From Burkholderiales bacterium (GTDB taxonomy: Bacteria; Pseudomonadota; Gammaproteobacteria; Burkholderiales; Burkholderiaceae_D), in NCBI GenBank assembly GCA_026399895.1, contig JAPLQC010000061.1, positions 1 to 35,731 on the forward strand: DNA of 35,731 bases, in the 5' to 3' direction. Positions 9,019 through 17,856 of the stretch are shown one piece after another; positions within the stretch are counted from its first letter, which is position 1, and the number at the start of each line of letters is the position of its first letter. The position numbers were made by a program, and so were the translations under genes. The notes beneath the pieces are model-generated. The model did no database searches. It worked only from the letters and a program-made list of their open reading frames with translations, and had not been told where the DNA came from.

Positions 9019-11609
9019 GCCGCCTTTTGCGATGACTCGAGGAAGTCTTGCGCAAAGCGCTGCAGCACGCCACCCGCCTCGTAAATCGACACTTCTTCAT
9101 CACTATCGAGGCGACAGGTCACTGGCACTTCAACGCGCTCGCCGCTTTGGCGATGAATAATCAGCGTCAGATCATTACGCGGCTTGCGGGCACCGATCAC
9201 GTCATAAGTTTCAGTGCCATCAAGCGCCAATGTCTTGCGATTGACACCTGCCTTGAACTCCAGCGGCAATACACCCATACCGATCAAGTTAGTGCGATGA
9301 ATACGCTCGAAGCCTTCGGCAACAATCGCCTCCACGCCAGCCAAACGTACACCTTTTGCAGCCCAATCGCGTGATGAGCCCTGACCGTAGTCAGCGCCGG
9401 CAATGATGATGAGTGGTTGCTTGCGGTTCATGTAGGTTTCAATCGCTTCCCACATCCGCATCACTTTGCCTTCGGGCTCGACGCGTGCGAGTGAACCTTT
9501 CTTTTGCTGACCATCGACGATCACCATTTCATTGACCAGCGTCGGGTTTGCGAAAGTAGCCCGCTGCGCGGTCAGGTGATCACCACGATGCGTCGCATAG
9601 GAATTGAAATCTTCTTCCGGCAAACCCATTTTGTGTAGATACTCACCCGCAGCAGAATCCATCAGAATCGCATTCGATGGCGACAGGTGATCGGTCGTGA
9701 TGTTATCCGGCAGCAGTGCCAACGGTCGCATACCTTTCAGCGTGCGCTCACCTGCGAGTGCGCCTTCCCAATACGGTGGGCGGCGAATATAGGTTGATTG
9801 CGGGCGCCAGTCATACAGCGGTGTGACCTGAGTACCGCTGTCGGTGCGAATCGCGAACATCGGCTCATACACTTTACGGAAGTGCTCGGGCTTGACCGAG
9901 GCTTTCATGATCGCATCGATCTCTTCATCGCTCGGCCAGATATCCTTCAATCGGATTTCCTTGCCGTTTGCAACTGTGAGGACATCTTTCTCGATATCGA
10001 ACCGAATCGTGCCGGCGATCGCGTACGCCACCACCAACGGTGGCGAGGCGAGAAAGGCTTGCTTGGCATATGGGTGGATACGTCCGTCAAAGTTACGATT
10101 ACCCGACAGCACAGCAGTCGCATACAAATCACGATCGATGATCTCTTGCTGAATCTTGGGATCAAGCGCACCCGACATGCCATTACACGAGGTGCAGGCA
10201 TAAGCAACAACACCGAAGCCGAGCTTCTCAAGCTCAGGCAACAAGCCCGCATCTTCCAGATACATCGTGACTGCTTTCGAACCCGGCGCTAATGAGGTTT
10301 TGACCCAAGGCTTGCGCAACAAGCCGAACTTGTTGGCATTACGGGCTAACAGGCCAGCGGCGATCACGTTGCGTGGGTTAGAGGTGTTGGTGCAACTGGT
10401 AATCGCGGCGATGATCACTGCACCATCCGGCATCTGGCCCGGCACATCATCCCACTTACCGGCAATACCTTTAGCAGCAAGATCAGAGGTCGCAACCCGC
10501 GCATGCGGATTCGATGGGCCTGCCATATTGCGCACGACGCTCGACAAGTCGAACTTCAGCACACGCTCGTACTCTGCATGCGCCAGGCTATCGGACCACA
10601 AGCCAGCGACCTTGGCATAGGTCTCAACCAGTTTCACTTGCTCGTCGCTACGACCCGTCAGCTTCAAGTATTGAATGGTCTGCTCATCGATACTGAACAT
10701 CGCCGCAGTCGCACCATACTCGGGCGCCATGTTGGAGATAGTGGCGCGATCACCTAGCGTCAGCGCACTTGCACCTTCACCATAGAATTCCAGATAGGCA
10801 CCGACTACCTTTGATTTACGCAGGAACTCGGTAAGCGCGAGTACCACGTCGGTCGCAGTGATACCCGGCTGTGGCTTGCCGGTGAGTTCGACACCGATGA
10901 TGTCGGGCAGGCGCATCCAGGATGCGCGACCGAGCATCACGTTCTCCGCTTCCAAGCCACCCACACCAATCGCGATTACACCGAGTGCATCCACATGCGG
11001 TGTATGGCTATCGGTACCCACACACGTATCTGGGTAAGCGACACCCTGGTCGTTGTGAATCACCGGCGACATACGTTCCAGATTAATCTGGTGCATGATG
11101 CCGTTACCCGGCGGGATCACATCGACGTTTTTAAACGCATGCTTGGTCCAGTCGATGAAATGAAAACGGTCTTCATTACGACGATCTTCAATCGCACGAT
11201 TTTTCTCGAACGCCTGAGGATCGTAACCACCGCACTCCACCGCGAGCGAGTGATCAACGATCAGCTGCACCGGCACGACTGGGTTCACCTTGGCCGGGTC
11301 ACCCCCCTGATCCGCAATCGCATCACGCAAACCTGCCAGATCCACCAACGCAGTCTGACCGAGAATGTCATGACACACCACGCGTGCCGGAAACCAGGGA
11401 AAGTCAAGATCACGCTTACGCTCGATCAACTGCTTGAGCGACGCCGTCAATGTCGATGGATCGCAGCGACGCACCAGATTTTCGGCGAGCACGCGCGAGG
11501 TGTACGGCAGTTTGCCCCAGGCACCAGGCTGGATTGAATCAACGGCTTCACGTGCGTCGAAATAGTCGAGGCTGGTACCAGGTAGGGATTTGCGGTGGGT
11601 GGCGTTCAT
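9015..11609 (-). CDS. acnD: Fe/S-dependent 2-methylisocitrate dehydratase AcnD
   Basis: An aconitase-family [4Fe-4S] enzyme that dehydrates 2-methylcitrate in propionate breakdown, working with PrpF. The cluster cysteines are in ITSCTNTSNP and ACTSCNGMSG; the swivelling domain shows DYGQGSSRDWAAKG with the catalytic Ser/Arg loop. I place the start at the ATG at 11609, giving 864 residues, because the family begins with a short MN-x-x-HRKxLPGTSLDYFDAR segment. A longer frame to 11648 runs into prpC, and an ATG at 11612 is directly adjacent. There is no good ribosome site, and the start lies only about 13 nt after the prpC stop, so coupling is likely. Confidence 0.95.
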   Translation of the reverse strand: MNATHRKSLPGTSLDYFDAREAVDSIQPGAWGKLPYTSRVLAENLVRRCDPSTLTASLKQLIERKRDLDFPWFPARVVCHDILGQTALVDLAGLRDAIADQGGDPAKVNPVVPVQLIVDHSLAVECGGYDPQAFEKNRAIEDRRNEDRFHFIDWTKHAFKNVDVIPPGNGIMHQINLERMSPVIHNDQGVAYPDTCVGTDSHTPHVDALGVIAIGVGGLEAENVMLGRASWMRLPDIIGVELTGKPQPGITATDVVLALTEFLRKSKVVGAYLEFYGEGASALTLGDRATISNMAPEYGATAAMFSIDEQTIQYLKLTGRSDEQVKLVETYAKVAGLWSDSLAHAEYERVLKFDLSSVVRNMAGPSNPHARVATSDLAAKGIAGKWDDVPGQMPDGAVIIAAITSCTNTSNPRNVIAAGLLARNANKFGLLRKPWVKTSLAPGSKAVTMYLEDAGLLPELEKLGFGVVAYACTSCNGMSGALDPKIQQEIIDRDLYATAVLSGNRNFDGRIHPYAKQAFLASPPLVVAYAIAGTIRFDIEKDVLTVANGKEIRLKDIWPSDEEIDAIMKASVKPEHFRKVYEPMFAIRTDSGTQVTPLYDWRPQSTYIRRPPYWEGALAGERTLKGMRPLALLPDNITTDHLSPSNAILMDSAAGEYLHKMGLPEEDFNSYATHRGDHLTAQRATFANPTLVNEMVIVDGQQKKGSLARVEPEGKVMRMWEAIETYMNRKQPLIIIAGADYGQGSSRDWAAKGVRLAGVEAIVAEGFERIHRTNLIGMGVLPLEFKAGVNRKTLALDGTETYDVIGARKPRNDLTLIIHRQSGERVEVPVTCRLDSDEEVSIYEAGGVLQRFAQDFLESSQKAA

Positions 11610-11622
11610 CATCTGCAATCTA

Positions 11623-12777
11623 TTATTTACGCTTAGCGATCGGAACAAACTTCAAATCTTCCGGCCCAACATAATTCGCGCTCGGCCGAATGATCTTGTT
11701 ATCAATCCGCTGTTCGATGATGTGCGCTGCCCAACCCGAGGTGCGTGAAATCACGAACAGCGGTGTGAACATCGCGGTCGGCACACCCATCATGTGATAC
11801 GACACTGCCGAGAACCAGTCGAGGTTGGGGAACATCTTCTTGATATCCCACATCACACTCTCAAGTCGCTCGGCAATATCAAACATTTTGGTCGAGCCCG
11901 CATTCTTAGACAGCGTGCGCGCCACTTCTTTGATCACTTTATTACGCGGATCAGAGATGGTGTACACCGGGTGACCAAAGCCAATAATCACTTCTTTATT
12001 CTCGACACGACGACGGATATCTGCCTCTGCTTCATCCGGGTTGTCATAGCGCTTCTGAATATCAAACGCGACTTCATTAGCACCGCCATGTTTGGGGCCG
12101 CGCAAAGCACCAATCGCGCCGGTGATTGCAGAGAACATATCCGAACCTGTACCGGCAATGACACGGCCCGCAAAGGTGGATGCATTGAACTCATGCTCGG
12201 CGTACAGAATCAGTGAGGTATGCATTGCACGCACCCACAATTCCGGCGGCGCTTCACCATGCAACAGGTGCAAGAAGTGACCGCCGATAGAGTCGTCGTC
12301 GGTCTCTGTTTCAATCCGTCTACCGTTGTGGCTGTAGTGATACCAATAAAGCAGGATCGAACCGAGCGAAGCCATCAGGCGATCTGCAATATCGCGCGCG
12401 CCCGGCGTGTTGTGATCATCTTTCTCTGGCAAGACGCAACCCAGTGCAGAAACACCGGTCCGCATGACATCCATGGGATGCGACGATGCAGGCAGCCACT
12501 CCAGGCTAGCTTTCACATTCGCTGGCAAGCCGCGCAGCGCTTTCAATTTCTGCTTGTAAGCCTTCAATTCTGCAGTCGTCGGCAATTTTCCGTGAACCAG
12601 CAGATGCGCGATCTCTTCGAACTCACTACTCTCCGCGAGATCAAGAATGTCATAACCACGGTAATGCAGGTCATTACCTGTGCGACCTACCGTACAAAGC
12701 GCTGTATTACCTGCGGTAACACCCGATAGCGCGACAGATTTTTTTGGCTTGAAGCCTGCTGCTTGTTGCTCGCTCAT
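11623..12777 (-). CDS. prpC: 2-methylcitrate synthase
   Basis: It condenses propionyl-CoA with oxaloacetate to 2-methylcitrate. The 384 residues match the short citrate-synthase type rather than the longer hexameric GltA. Visible are [16 protein letters not shown] near the N-terminus, [12 protein letters not shown] with the catalytic His, [14 protein letters not shown] with the second His, and the C-terminal [13 protein letters not shown] with the CoA/substrate Arg. The ribosome site GGGAGAG lies 5 nt before the ATG. Only 35 bp separate it from prpB and I see no terminator between them, so it belongs to the same transcript. Confidence 0.95.
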   Translation of the reverse strand: MSEQQAAGFKPKKSVALSGVTAGNTALCTVGRTGNDLHYRGYDILDLAESSEFEEIAHLLVHGKLPTTAELKAYKQKLKALRGLPANVKASLEWLPASSHPMDVMRTGVSALGCVLPEKDDHNTPGARDIADRLMASLGSILLYWYHYSHNGRRIETETDDDSIGGHFLHLLHGEAPPELWVRAMHTSLILYAEHEFNASTFAGRVIAGTGSDMFSAITGAIGALRGPKHGGANEVAFDIQKRYDNPDEAEADIRRRVENKEVIIGFGHPVYTISDPRNKVIKEVARTLSKNAGSTKMFDIAERLESVMWDIKKMFPNLDWFSAVSYHMMGVPTAMFTPLFVISRTSGWAAHIIEQRIDNKIIRPSANYVGPEDLKFVPIAKRK

Positions 12778-12812
12778 GTGATCTCTCCCTTTTTAACTGT
12801 GACTTCTACTTT

Positions 12813-13703
12813 TTACTTTGACTTCTGTTGCGCGAAAAGCGCATCCAGCTTTTGCTCGAAGGCGTGATAGTCGATCCTGTCGTACAACTCCATACGCGTC
12901 TGCATCAGGTCGACCACATTTTTTTGCGTACCGTCGCGGCGTACCGCTTGATAAACTGCTTCGGCCGCTTTATTCATGGCGCGGAAAGCTGACAGCGGGT
13001 ACAGCACGATACCTGCGTCCGCATCACGCAATTCTTCGACGGTGAATAAAGGTGTCGCACCAAATTCCGTGATGTTCGCCAGGATAGGCACCTTCACCGC
13101 CGCTGCGAATTTTTTATACATAGCGAGTTCAGTAATCGCCTCGGGGAAAATCATGTCAGCCCCCGCTTCGACGCAGGCCACTGCACGCTCGATCGCAGCG
13201 TCCAGCCCCTCCACCGCCAGCGCATCGGTACGCGCCATGATCACAAACTGATCATCCGTACGTGCATCGACTGCTGCCTTTATGCGATCTACCATCTCTT
13301 GCTTGGTGACGATTTCCTTGTTCGGCCGATGGCCGCAACGCTTGGCCCCGACTTGGTCTTCGATATGCATTGCCGCGGCACCAAACTTGATCATCGACTT
13401 CACCGTCCGCGCAACATTGAAGGCAGACGAGCCGAAGCCGGTATCTACATCCACCAACAAGGGCAAATCGCAGACATCGGTAATTCTGCGCACATCGGTC
13501 AGCACATCATCGAGACTTGAAATACCCAAATCCGGCAAACCGAGTGAGCCTGCGGCAACACCGCCACCGGAGAGATAGATCGCGCGGAAACCAGCGCGCT
13601 TGGCGAGCAGCGCATGGTTGGCATTGATGGCGCCGATGACTTGCAGCGGCGACTCTTCTTTGAGTGCCTGTCGGAAGCGCGCGCCGGGGGATGAAATGCT
13701 CAT
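12813..13703 (-). CDS. prpB: 2-methylisocitrate lyase
   Basis: A PEP-mutase/isocitrate-lyase superfamily enzyme that splits 2-methylisocitrate into pyruvate and succinate, the last step of the cycle. The 296-residue length is standard. Signature stretches are [28 protein letters not shown] (metal-binding Asp), [16 protein letters not shown] (the KRCGH catalytic loop) and [13 protein letters not shown] stands 8 nt before the ATG. It is the first gene of prpB-prpC-acnD-prpF-prpE. The predicted sigma-54 promoter at 13752-13766 would give a leader of roughly 35-40 nt. Confidence 0.96.
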   Translation of the reverse strand: MSISSPGARFRQALKEESPLQVIGAINANHALLAKRAGFRAIYLSGGGVAAGSLGLPDLGISSLDDVLTDVRRITDVCDLPLLVDVDTGFGSSAFNVARTVKSMIKFGAAAMHIEDQVGAKRCGHRPNKEIVTKQEMVDRIKAAVDARTDDQFVIMARTDALAVEGLDAAIERAVACVEAGADMIFPEAITELAMYKKFAAAVKVPILANITEFGATPLFTVEELRDADAGIVLYPLSAFRAMNKAAEAVYQAVRRDGTQKNVVDLMQTRMELYDRIDYHAFEQKLDALFAQQKSK

Positions 13704-13751
13704 GGGGTGTCCTGTGCGAAGGTTTCAGTTGAAATGTGCAGCACCACTTTT

Positions 13752-13766
13752 GCAATCGCTGTGCCA
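13752..13766 (-). promoter_or_regulatory. Sigma-54 (RpoN) promoter of the prp operon
   Basis: Read on the minus strand the site is TGGCACAGCGATTGC, followed by A. It matches the -24/-12 consensus (TGGCAC, five bases, TTGC) at all conserved positions with exact spacing. It lies about 50 bp before prpB. The adjacent divergent gene is a PrpR-type sigma-54 activator, and its putative binding sites lie 105-180 bp further upstream, the normal enhancer distance. Confidence 0.85.
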
Positions 13767-13872
13767 CTCGCCCCTGTCGCAAGCCGCACATTGTCCCCGA
13801 AGAAATCCTTGCGCCAAATCAGCAGCTTGCGTGCACACCCACGCGTATTACTAAAAGCTTAAGCATAGTCAG

Positions 13873-13932
13873 ATGTTTCATTTTATGTTTCAATGGCAAA
13901 ATCTTCTGAAACATGAAACATCTCTGAAACAT
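13873..13932. promoter_or_regulatory. Cluster of five ATGTTTCA/TGAAACAT sites, putative PrpR operators
   Basis: ATGTTTCA occurs at 13873-13880 and 13885-13892. Its exact complement TGAAACAT occurs at 13907-13914, 13914-13921 (sharing one base) and 13925-13932. Together they form inverted arrays upstream of the sigma-54 promoter. The last copy contains the prpR start codon (13931). The likely reading is enhancer sites for PrpR acting on prpB, with autorepression of prpR. The link to PrpR is inferred from position and symmetry. Confidence 0.75.
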
Positions 13933-15562
13933 GGCACGCCCTAGCCCGCCCAGCCGAGATCGCGGCAACGCCCCGGTGTTCTGGGCAGTCGCCAGCTCGC
14001 AACTATTCGACATGTTTCGCGATCTGACGCCGGAGTTCGACGACCGCGCTGATATCGAATTGATCCAACTCGGCTTTGATGAAGCGGTCGCGCATATTCG
14101 AGCGCGGCTGCAGACTGAGCGTTGTGACGCGGTGATCTCCGCAGGGTCGAACGGCACATACCTCAAGAGCCGACTATCGATACCGGTGGTACTCGCCAAG
14201 GCAAGTGGCTTCGATGTGATGCAAGCCCTGGCACGGGCGCGCAAGATCACCACAGAAATCGGCATGATCAGCTACCAAGAGGCGCCACCGGAATTACTCG
14301 AGTTTCAGCGCACCTTCGGTTTGCCGGTAATGCAGCGCAGCTACGTCACTGTGGAAGATGCTCGCGCGCAGATAAGCGAGATGAAGTCAGCCGGCATCAA
14401 GGCCGTGGTCGGTGCCGGCTTGATCACCGATCTCGCGGAAGAAGCAGGGCTGACCGGTATCTTTGTGTACTCGGCGGGTTCGATGCGTCAGGCCTTCGAA
14501 GATGCCTTCGATATCGCACGCGCCACACGTTTTGATGCGCCACGCGGACGTGCCTATGCAGTATCCGACAACCCCAAAGCTAAGTATGCGCTGTCGGCGT
14601 TGCGGGGTGACTCAGCCAGCATGCAAGCACTACGAAGCACCATCACGGTCTATGCAAAATCGCCCGCGCCTGTACTGATCGAAGGCGAAACCGGCACTGG
14701 CAAAGAACTGGTCGCGCAAGCGATTCACCGCGAAAGTGTACGTGGCATTGGTGGTGATCGTCCTTTCGTCGCCGTCAACTGCGGCGCGATTGCTGAATCC
14801 TTATTAGAGTCCGAGCTATTCGGCTATGAAGAGGGCGCGTTCACCGGCTCGCGACGTGGTGGTCACGCCGGATTGTTCGAGGCTGCGCATCGTGGCACCT
14901 TGTTTCTGGATGAGATCGGCGAGATGCCTCTGCCGCTACAAACCCGTCTGCTGCGGGTGCTGGAAGAAAAAGAAGTGGTTCGTGTCGGCGGCACGCGTCC
15001 AATTGCGATTGATGTGCGCATCATCAGCGCCACCCACTGCCGTTTAGATAACTTGGTTGCAGAGAGCCGCTTTCGTGCCGACTTGTACTACCGCCTGAGC
15101 GTGCTGCGGATGACGCTACCCGCGCTGCGTGAACGCGTCGATGATCTTGTCACGCTCGCGGAATGGTTTCTTAAAAACGCGCTGGCAGAAATCGGCGCAC
15201 AGGTGAGTGCCAATCTGCACGCCGAGTTGCTCGCCTGCGCCAATACGCTTCAAGCCTGGCACTGGCCAGGCAATGTGCGTGAGCTTAGAAACCTGATGCA
15301 ACGTGTTGCGCTATTTCTGGCGGTCGAGCCCCTGCAGGCACTGACACCCGCGTTTCTGGTCAAGATTGCGCCTGAGTTATCGCACAAGCCGTCTACCCAA
15401 GCGACCACCGGAACAGCGGCCAGCACCACGACCGATCTTAATCTGGCGGCTCCGTCCGAAACTGTCGAGCAAGTACTCGCTCGCTTTGATGGCAACCGGG
15501 CGGCAGCGGCCGATCATCTTGGCATCAGCCGAACCACACTCTGGCGGCGACTGAAAACCTAA
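13931..15562 (+). CDS. prpR: Propionate catabolism sigma-54-dependent activator PrpR
   Basis: A bacterial enhancer-binding protein of 543 residues that in known cases senses 2-methylcitrate and activates the prp operon with RpoN. Residues ~15-200 are the PrpR_N sensor domain ([15 protein letters not shown] and so on). The AAA+ domain follows, with Walker A GETGTGKE at 252-259, Walker B LFLDEIGE and the arginine-finger region [11 protein letters not shown]. The C-terminal Fis-type helix-turn-helix ends in [17 protein letters not shown]. The sigma-54 contact loop reads GAFTGS (302-307) instead of the usual GAFTGA. The start codon lies inside a TGAAACAT site and no ribosome site is clear. It is divergent from prpB. 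Confidence 0.94.
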   Translation: MARPSPPSRDRGNAPVFWAVASSQLFDMFRDLTPEFDDRADIELIQLGFDEAVAHIRARLQTERCDAVISAGSNGTYLKSRLSIPVVLAKASGFDVMQALARARKITTEIGMISYQEAPPELLEFQRTFGLPVMQRSYVTVEDARAQISEMKSAGIKAVVGAGLITDLAEEAGLTGIFVYSAGSMRQAFEDAFDIARATRFDAPRGRAYAVSDNPKAKYALSALRGDSASMQALRSTITVYAKSPAPVLIEGETGTGKELVAQAIHRESVRGIGGDRPFVAVNCGAIAESLLESELFGYEEGAFTGSRRGGHAGLFEAAHRGTLFLDEIGEMPLPLQTRLLRVLEEKEVVRVGGTRPIAIDVRIISATHCRLDNLVAESRFRADLYYRLSVLRMTLPALRERVDDLVTLAEWFLKNALAEIGAQVSANLHAELLACANTLQAWHWPGNVRELRNLMQRVALFLAVEPLQALTPAFLVKIAPELSHKPSTQATTGTAASTTTDLNLAAPSETVEQVLARFDGNRAAAADHLGISRTTLWRRLKT

Positions 15563-15665
15563 GTTTGCGGGCAGTCATGCGTATCAGCGACAGAGGCCTA
15601 AAGAAACGCATCATGCTGCCGATTCTTAGTACCTAAAATTTTGTATTCTTCTTCCAGCCAAGCAT

Positions 15666-15881
15666 ATGAATCACACTCAACTCAAAGACAGCAATACCAC
15701 GACGGCGAAGGTCGGCAAACGACCCGGTGAGCATGTCTGGACCCATGGCGGGGACGTGCAATCTGTCTGGAAAAAATATGGCTGGACCCCGCCCAGCAAG
15801 CAGGGGGCGGATACCCCATCACGCCACCGGCTACGCGACCAACTCGCCGCGAACAATGCCTTACGGGTACTGCGTGGCTAA
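15666..15881 (+). CDS. Small hypothetical protein, 71 residues
   Basis: I do not assign a function. The 71-residue product is hydrophilic, with a Trp/Tyr-rich core (EHVWTHGGDVQSVWKKYGW, then TPPS) and a basic C-terminal helix (RHRLRDQLAANNALRVLRG). The core looks like a folded conserved motif rather than random coding. It has no signal peptide or membrane segment. No Shine-Dalgarno is evident. It ends 6 bp before the end of the convergent PPK2 gene and begins about 100 bp after prpR. It could be a small cytosolic accessory protein. Confidence 0.55.
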   Translation: MNHTQLKDSNTTTAKVGKRPGEHVWTHGGDVQSVWKKYGWTPPSKQGADTPSRHRLRDQLAANNALRVLRG

Positions 15882-15887
15882 GTACGC

Positions 15888-16709
15888 TCAGTCCAGCCGT
15901 ACGCTCTTGAGATCAAAACTGGCTGCGGGTGGCTTCAACTTCAACCCGTCTAGTGTCTCGACCAAGAGCGTCATCAAAAAATAGTCGCGGTATAACTTCG
16001 AATCAGCAGGGATCACGTGCCAGGGCGCATAATCGGTACTCGTCGCCGCGATCGTATCCTCGTAAGCCTCGATATAGTTCTTCCATAATCGCCGGTCTTC
16101 AAAATCGGAAGCTTTCAACTTCCAGTGCTTGTCGGGATCGTCCATGCGCGCTTGTAGCCGCTCCCTCTGCTCCTGCTTTGAGATGTGCAAGTAGCATTTG
16201 ATGATGGTGATGCCCTCATCGCTCAGCATGCGCTCAAAATCTCGGATGTGTTCATACCGACGCTGGCAGACTGCCTTGCTGATCCATCCCCTCACCCGCG
16301 TCACCAGCACGTCTTCATAGTGACTACGGTTGAAGACCACCAGCTCACCACGACGCGGCGCTTTAGCATGTACTCGCCAGAGATAATCATGGCGCTGCTC
16401 ATCCTCGCTCGGTGCGCTGAATGGTTCTGCACGTACTCCCAGCGGGCTAACATACGAGAACACATGACGAATGGCGCCGTCCTTGCCCGAGGTATCCATC
16501 CCTTGCAGCACGAGCAGCACACCATGCTCGATGGACGAATGTAACCTTAGCTGGAGCTTGTTCAACCGCCCACTCAGTTCGCTGATCTCGGATCTCACCG
16601 CATCGAGTTCGGATTTCTTGGGCTCAGTCAGGGGCGCAGTCGGCACATCCGCCAGCGAGAATGGCTTCTCCGCATCGATACGGCGTACTGTAAATGTCGT
16701 TTTCTTCAT
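15888..16709 (-). CDS. ppk2: PPK2-family polyphosphate kinase
   Basis: PPK2 enzymes transfer phosphate between polyphosphate and nucleotides and usually run toward nucleotide synthesis. The 273-residue protein has one PPK2 domain. Walker A is QGMDTSGKDG, followed by RHVFSYVSPLGVRAEPFSAPSE. The lid-region motif is FNRSHYEDVLVTRV, and DPDKHWKLKASDFEDRRLW and APWHVIPADSK follow. The RSHYEDVLV pattern and one-domain size resemble class III enzymes that accept both AMP and ADP; that subclass call is tentative. I chose the ATG at 16709 because GGGGAGA precedes it by 6 nt; a frame open to 16766 has no ribosome site. TATAAT on this strand at 16778-16783 may be its -10. It is the second polyphosphate kinase type in the window, beside PPK1. 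Confidence 0.88.
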   Translation of the reverse strand: MKKTTFTVRRIDAEKPFSLADVPTAPLTEPKKSELDAVRSEISELSGRLNKLQLRLHSSIEHGVLLVLQGMDTSGKDGAIRHVFSYVSPLGVRAEPFSAPSEDEQRHDYLWRVHAKAPRRGELVVFNRSHYEDVLVTRVRGWISKAVCQRRYEHIRDFERMLSDEGITIIKCYLHISKQEQRERLQARMDDPDKHWKLKASDFEDRRLWKNYIEAYEDTIAATSTDYAPWHVIPADSKLYRDYFLMTLLVETLDGLKLKPPAASFDLKSVRLD

Positions 16710-16812
16710 GCTTGTCTCCCCATCCGCCTCGATTGGCATTCTGCCGCGCAAGACACAGCGCTGCAAAACAGGGGGTTATTATATTTGCTGCAACAAGCTA
16801 GTTCTATCTGCT

Positions 16813-17049
16813 TTATTTGGCGGAAGCGTCGATTGCTCCGCTGGATCTCAACCGCGACTTGTATTCAGCGTGTCCGCGCTCACACGCAATAAACGCCAAG
16901 GATGAGACAGACAAGCCCGCAAAGTCGGATACATCGAAATCTCGAGCAAATTCAAAAGCCTCGTCAACCACGAAGTAGCCGAGGCTTCTCATTCGCGTCA
17001 ATTCGTTGATAACAGCTGCTGGTGAGGTAAAAGTGTTAACTGTGTCCAT
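16813..17049 (-). CDS. Small hypothetical protein, 78 residues, uncertain
   Basis: This reading frame is not recognised. The product has a plausible mixed composition, with an amphipathic centre (YFVVDEAFEFARDFDVSDF) and a hydrophobic stretch before a basic C-terminus, more protein-like than the shadow frames around it. There is no Shine-Dalgarno before the ATG and no operon partner. It lies directly upstream of the PPK2 gene on the same strand, but TATAAT for PPK2 lies between them. It may be non-coding. Confidence 0.35.
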   Translation of the reverse strand: MDTVNTFTSPAAVINELTRMRSLGYFVVDEAFEFARDFDVSDFAGLSVSSLAFIACERGHAEYKSRLRSSGAIDASAK

Positions 17050-17112
17050 GGCAATACCGGGGAAAGTGGGACCGAGCGAAAAATACCGCTCCTGAATTTC
17101 AACTTCGTGACA

Positions 17113-17190
17113 CCGCTCCTATAGCCCCGCTCTGCCGCTCCTATGGCCCCGCTCTGCCGATCCCATGGCCCCACTCCGCCAGTCCTCCAG
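17113..17190. repeat. Tandem array of a 22-bp unit
   Basis: Three consecutive 22-bp units at 17113-17134, 17135-17156 and 17157-17178 follow the pattern CCGCTCCTATRGCCCCGCTCTG. The first two differ at one base, the third is more diverged, and a partial fourth follows. A lone CCGCTCCT also occurs 27 bp upstream. The array is C-rich on this strand and in a non-coding gap. Confidence 0.85.
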
Positions 17191-17320
17191 TCGATCGCGA
17201 GCACAACACCTTGCGACCAGCCTCCTGGCCGAATCTGGACAAGCCCGACTCGGCTGGTTCGGCTGCCTGGTGGCACGGATCATTACTGAAAAAGGAATCC
17301 GCAGTGTATGGACATCTTAA

Positions 17321-17348
17321 TTGACATACTATATAAACCGTTTATACG
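17321..17348 (+). promoter_or_regulatory. Sigma-70-like promoter overlapped by a palindrome
   Basis: A perfect -35 hexamer TTGACA (17321-17326) is followed after 16 bp by TATACG (17343-17348). Between and over the -10 lies the perfect palindrome TATAAACCGTTTATA (17332-17346, arms of 7 bp around one base). This is a good place for a repressor to block transcription of the histone-like gene at 17369. The cognate regulator is unknown. Confidence 0.5.
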
Positions 17349-17368
17349 GAAAAACAGGAGATCACGCG

Positions 17369-17803
17369 ATGGACCTTATGACGCACTGGCTTGATGACTC
17401 TACCGCGGGTAGCGACAGTCGTGCTAGCTCGGCTTATCAAAGGGCTTCCAAATCTCAAAGCAAGAAAAAAGGTGGGTCTGCAGCTACGGCAAAGAAAAGT
17501 GCCAAGGCTGGCAAAAAGGCAGATGCGAAGGCGGGCTCGAAGGCTGGGACTGAGAAGAAGAAGCTCGATGTCAAGCACGCCGCGCTTGTCCGGGACAGCT
17601 TTACCATTCCCGGAGATGAGTTGCAGCTTTTGGCTGATGCCAAGAAAAAATGCTTGAAGGCGGGCATTGACATCAAAAAAAGTGAATTGATCAGAATCGG
17701 GATTTCGCTTGTCTACGGGCTCGGACTATCCCGTCTGAAAAAAGAGAAAAGAGCACTACAACCAATTAAAACTGGCCGACCCAAAAAAGCCAAGCTCGTA
17801 TAG
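17369..17803 (+). CDS. Lys/Ala-tailed protein with ribbon-helix-helix-like C-terminal domain (paralogue 1)
   Basis: A 144-residue basic protein, probably a DNA-binding nucleoid-type protein. Residues ~1-30 are polar; ~32-68 form a Lys/Ala/Ser/Gly-rich histone-H1-like tail; 73-144 form a compact domain. That domain has a strand-like LVRDSFTIP, a first helix around residues 83-98, then DIKKSELIRIGIS as a second helix, which is the layout of the MetJ/Arc ribbon-helix-helix fold. It ends in TGRPKKAK, a GRP core like an AT-hook. By my hand alignment about 37 of 70 domain positions match the protein at 21697. I use the ATG at 17369, with CAGGAG 8 nt before it; upstream starts would lie in the promoter. 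speD follows after 53 bp, likely in the same transcript. DNA binding is inferred. Confidence 0.78.
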   Translation: MDLMTHWLDDSTAGSDSRASSAYQRASKSQSKKKGGSAATAKKSAKAGKKADAKAGSKAGTEKKKLDVKHAALVRDSFTIPGDELQLLADAKKKCLKAGIDIKKSELIRIGISLVYGLGLSRLKKEKRALQPIKTGRPKKAKLV

Positions 17804-17856
17804 ATGGGTCGAAATGTTCTGAAACTTCATTAAAACAATTCAAGGGGGGGAATCCT

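Larger units (their letters stand above)
16710..17368. other. Gene-poor stretch with one doubtful small ORF, a tandem repeat and a promoter
   Basis: Besides the weak reading frame at 16813-17049, the 22-bp repeat at 17113-17190 and the palindromic promoter region at 17321-17348, I see nothing coding here. Frames that cross the repeat give low-complexity Gly/Arg/Ser products and look spurious. Confidence 0.5.

Noticed and set aside
9798..10292. 164-codon plus-strand frame inside acnD
   Set aside because: Antisense shadow of a well-supported aconitase-family gene, with no ribosome site or recognisable domain.
13932..13946. TGGCACG at the prpR start as a second sigma-54 promoter
   Set aside because: The -12 part is missing a TTGC, and the site is inside the prpR coding start.
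16998..17276. 92-codon minus-strand frame across the 22-bp repeat
   Set aside because: The product is repeat-derived low-complexity sequence without a ribosome site.
17277..17330. Pho box upstream of the first histone-like gene (GGACAT and TGACAT)
   Set aside because: The half sites are 12 bp apart and poor; TTGACA is better read as a -35 element.
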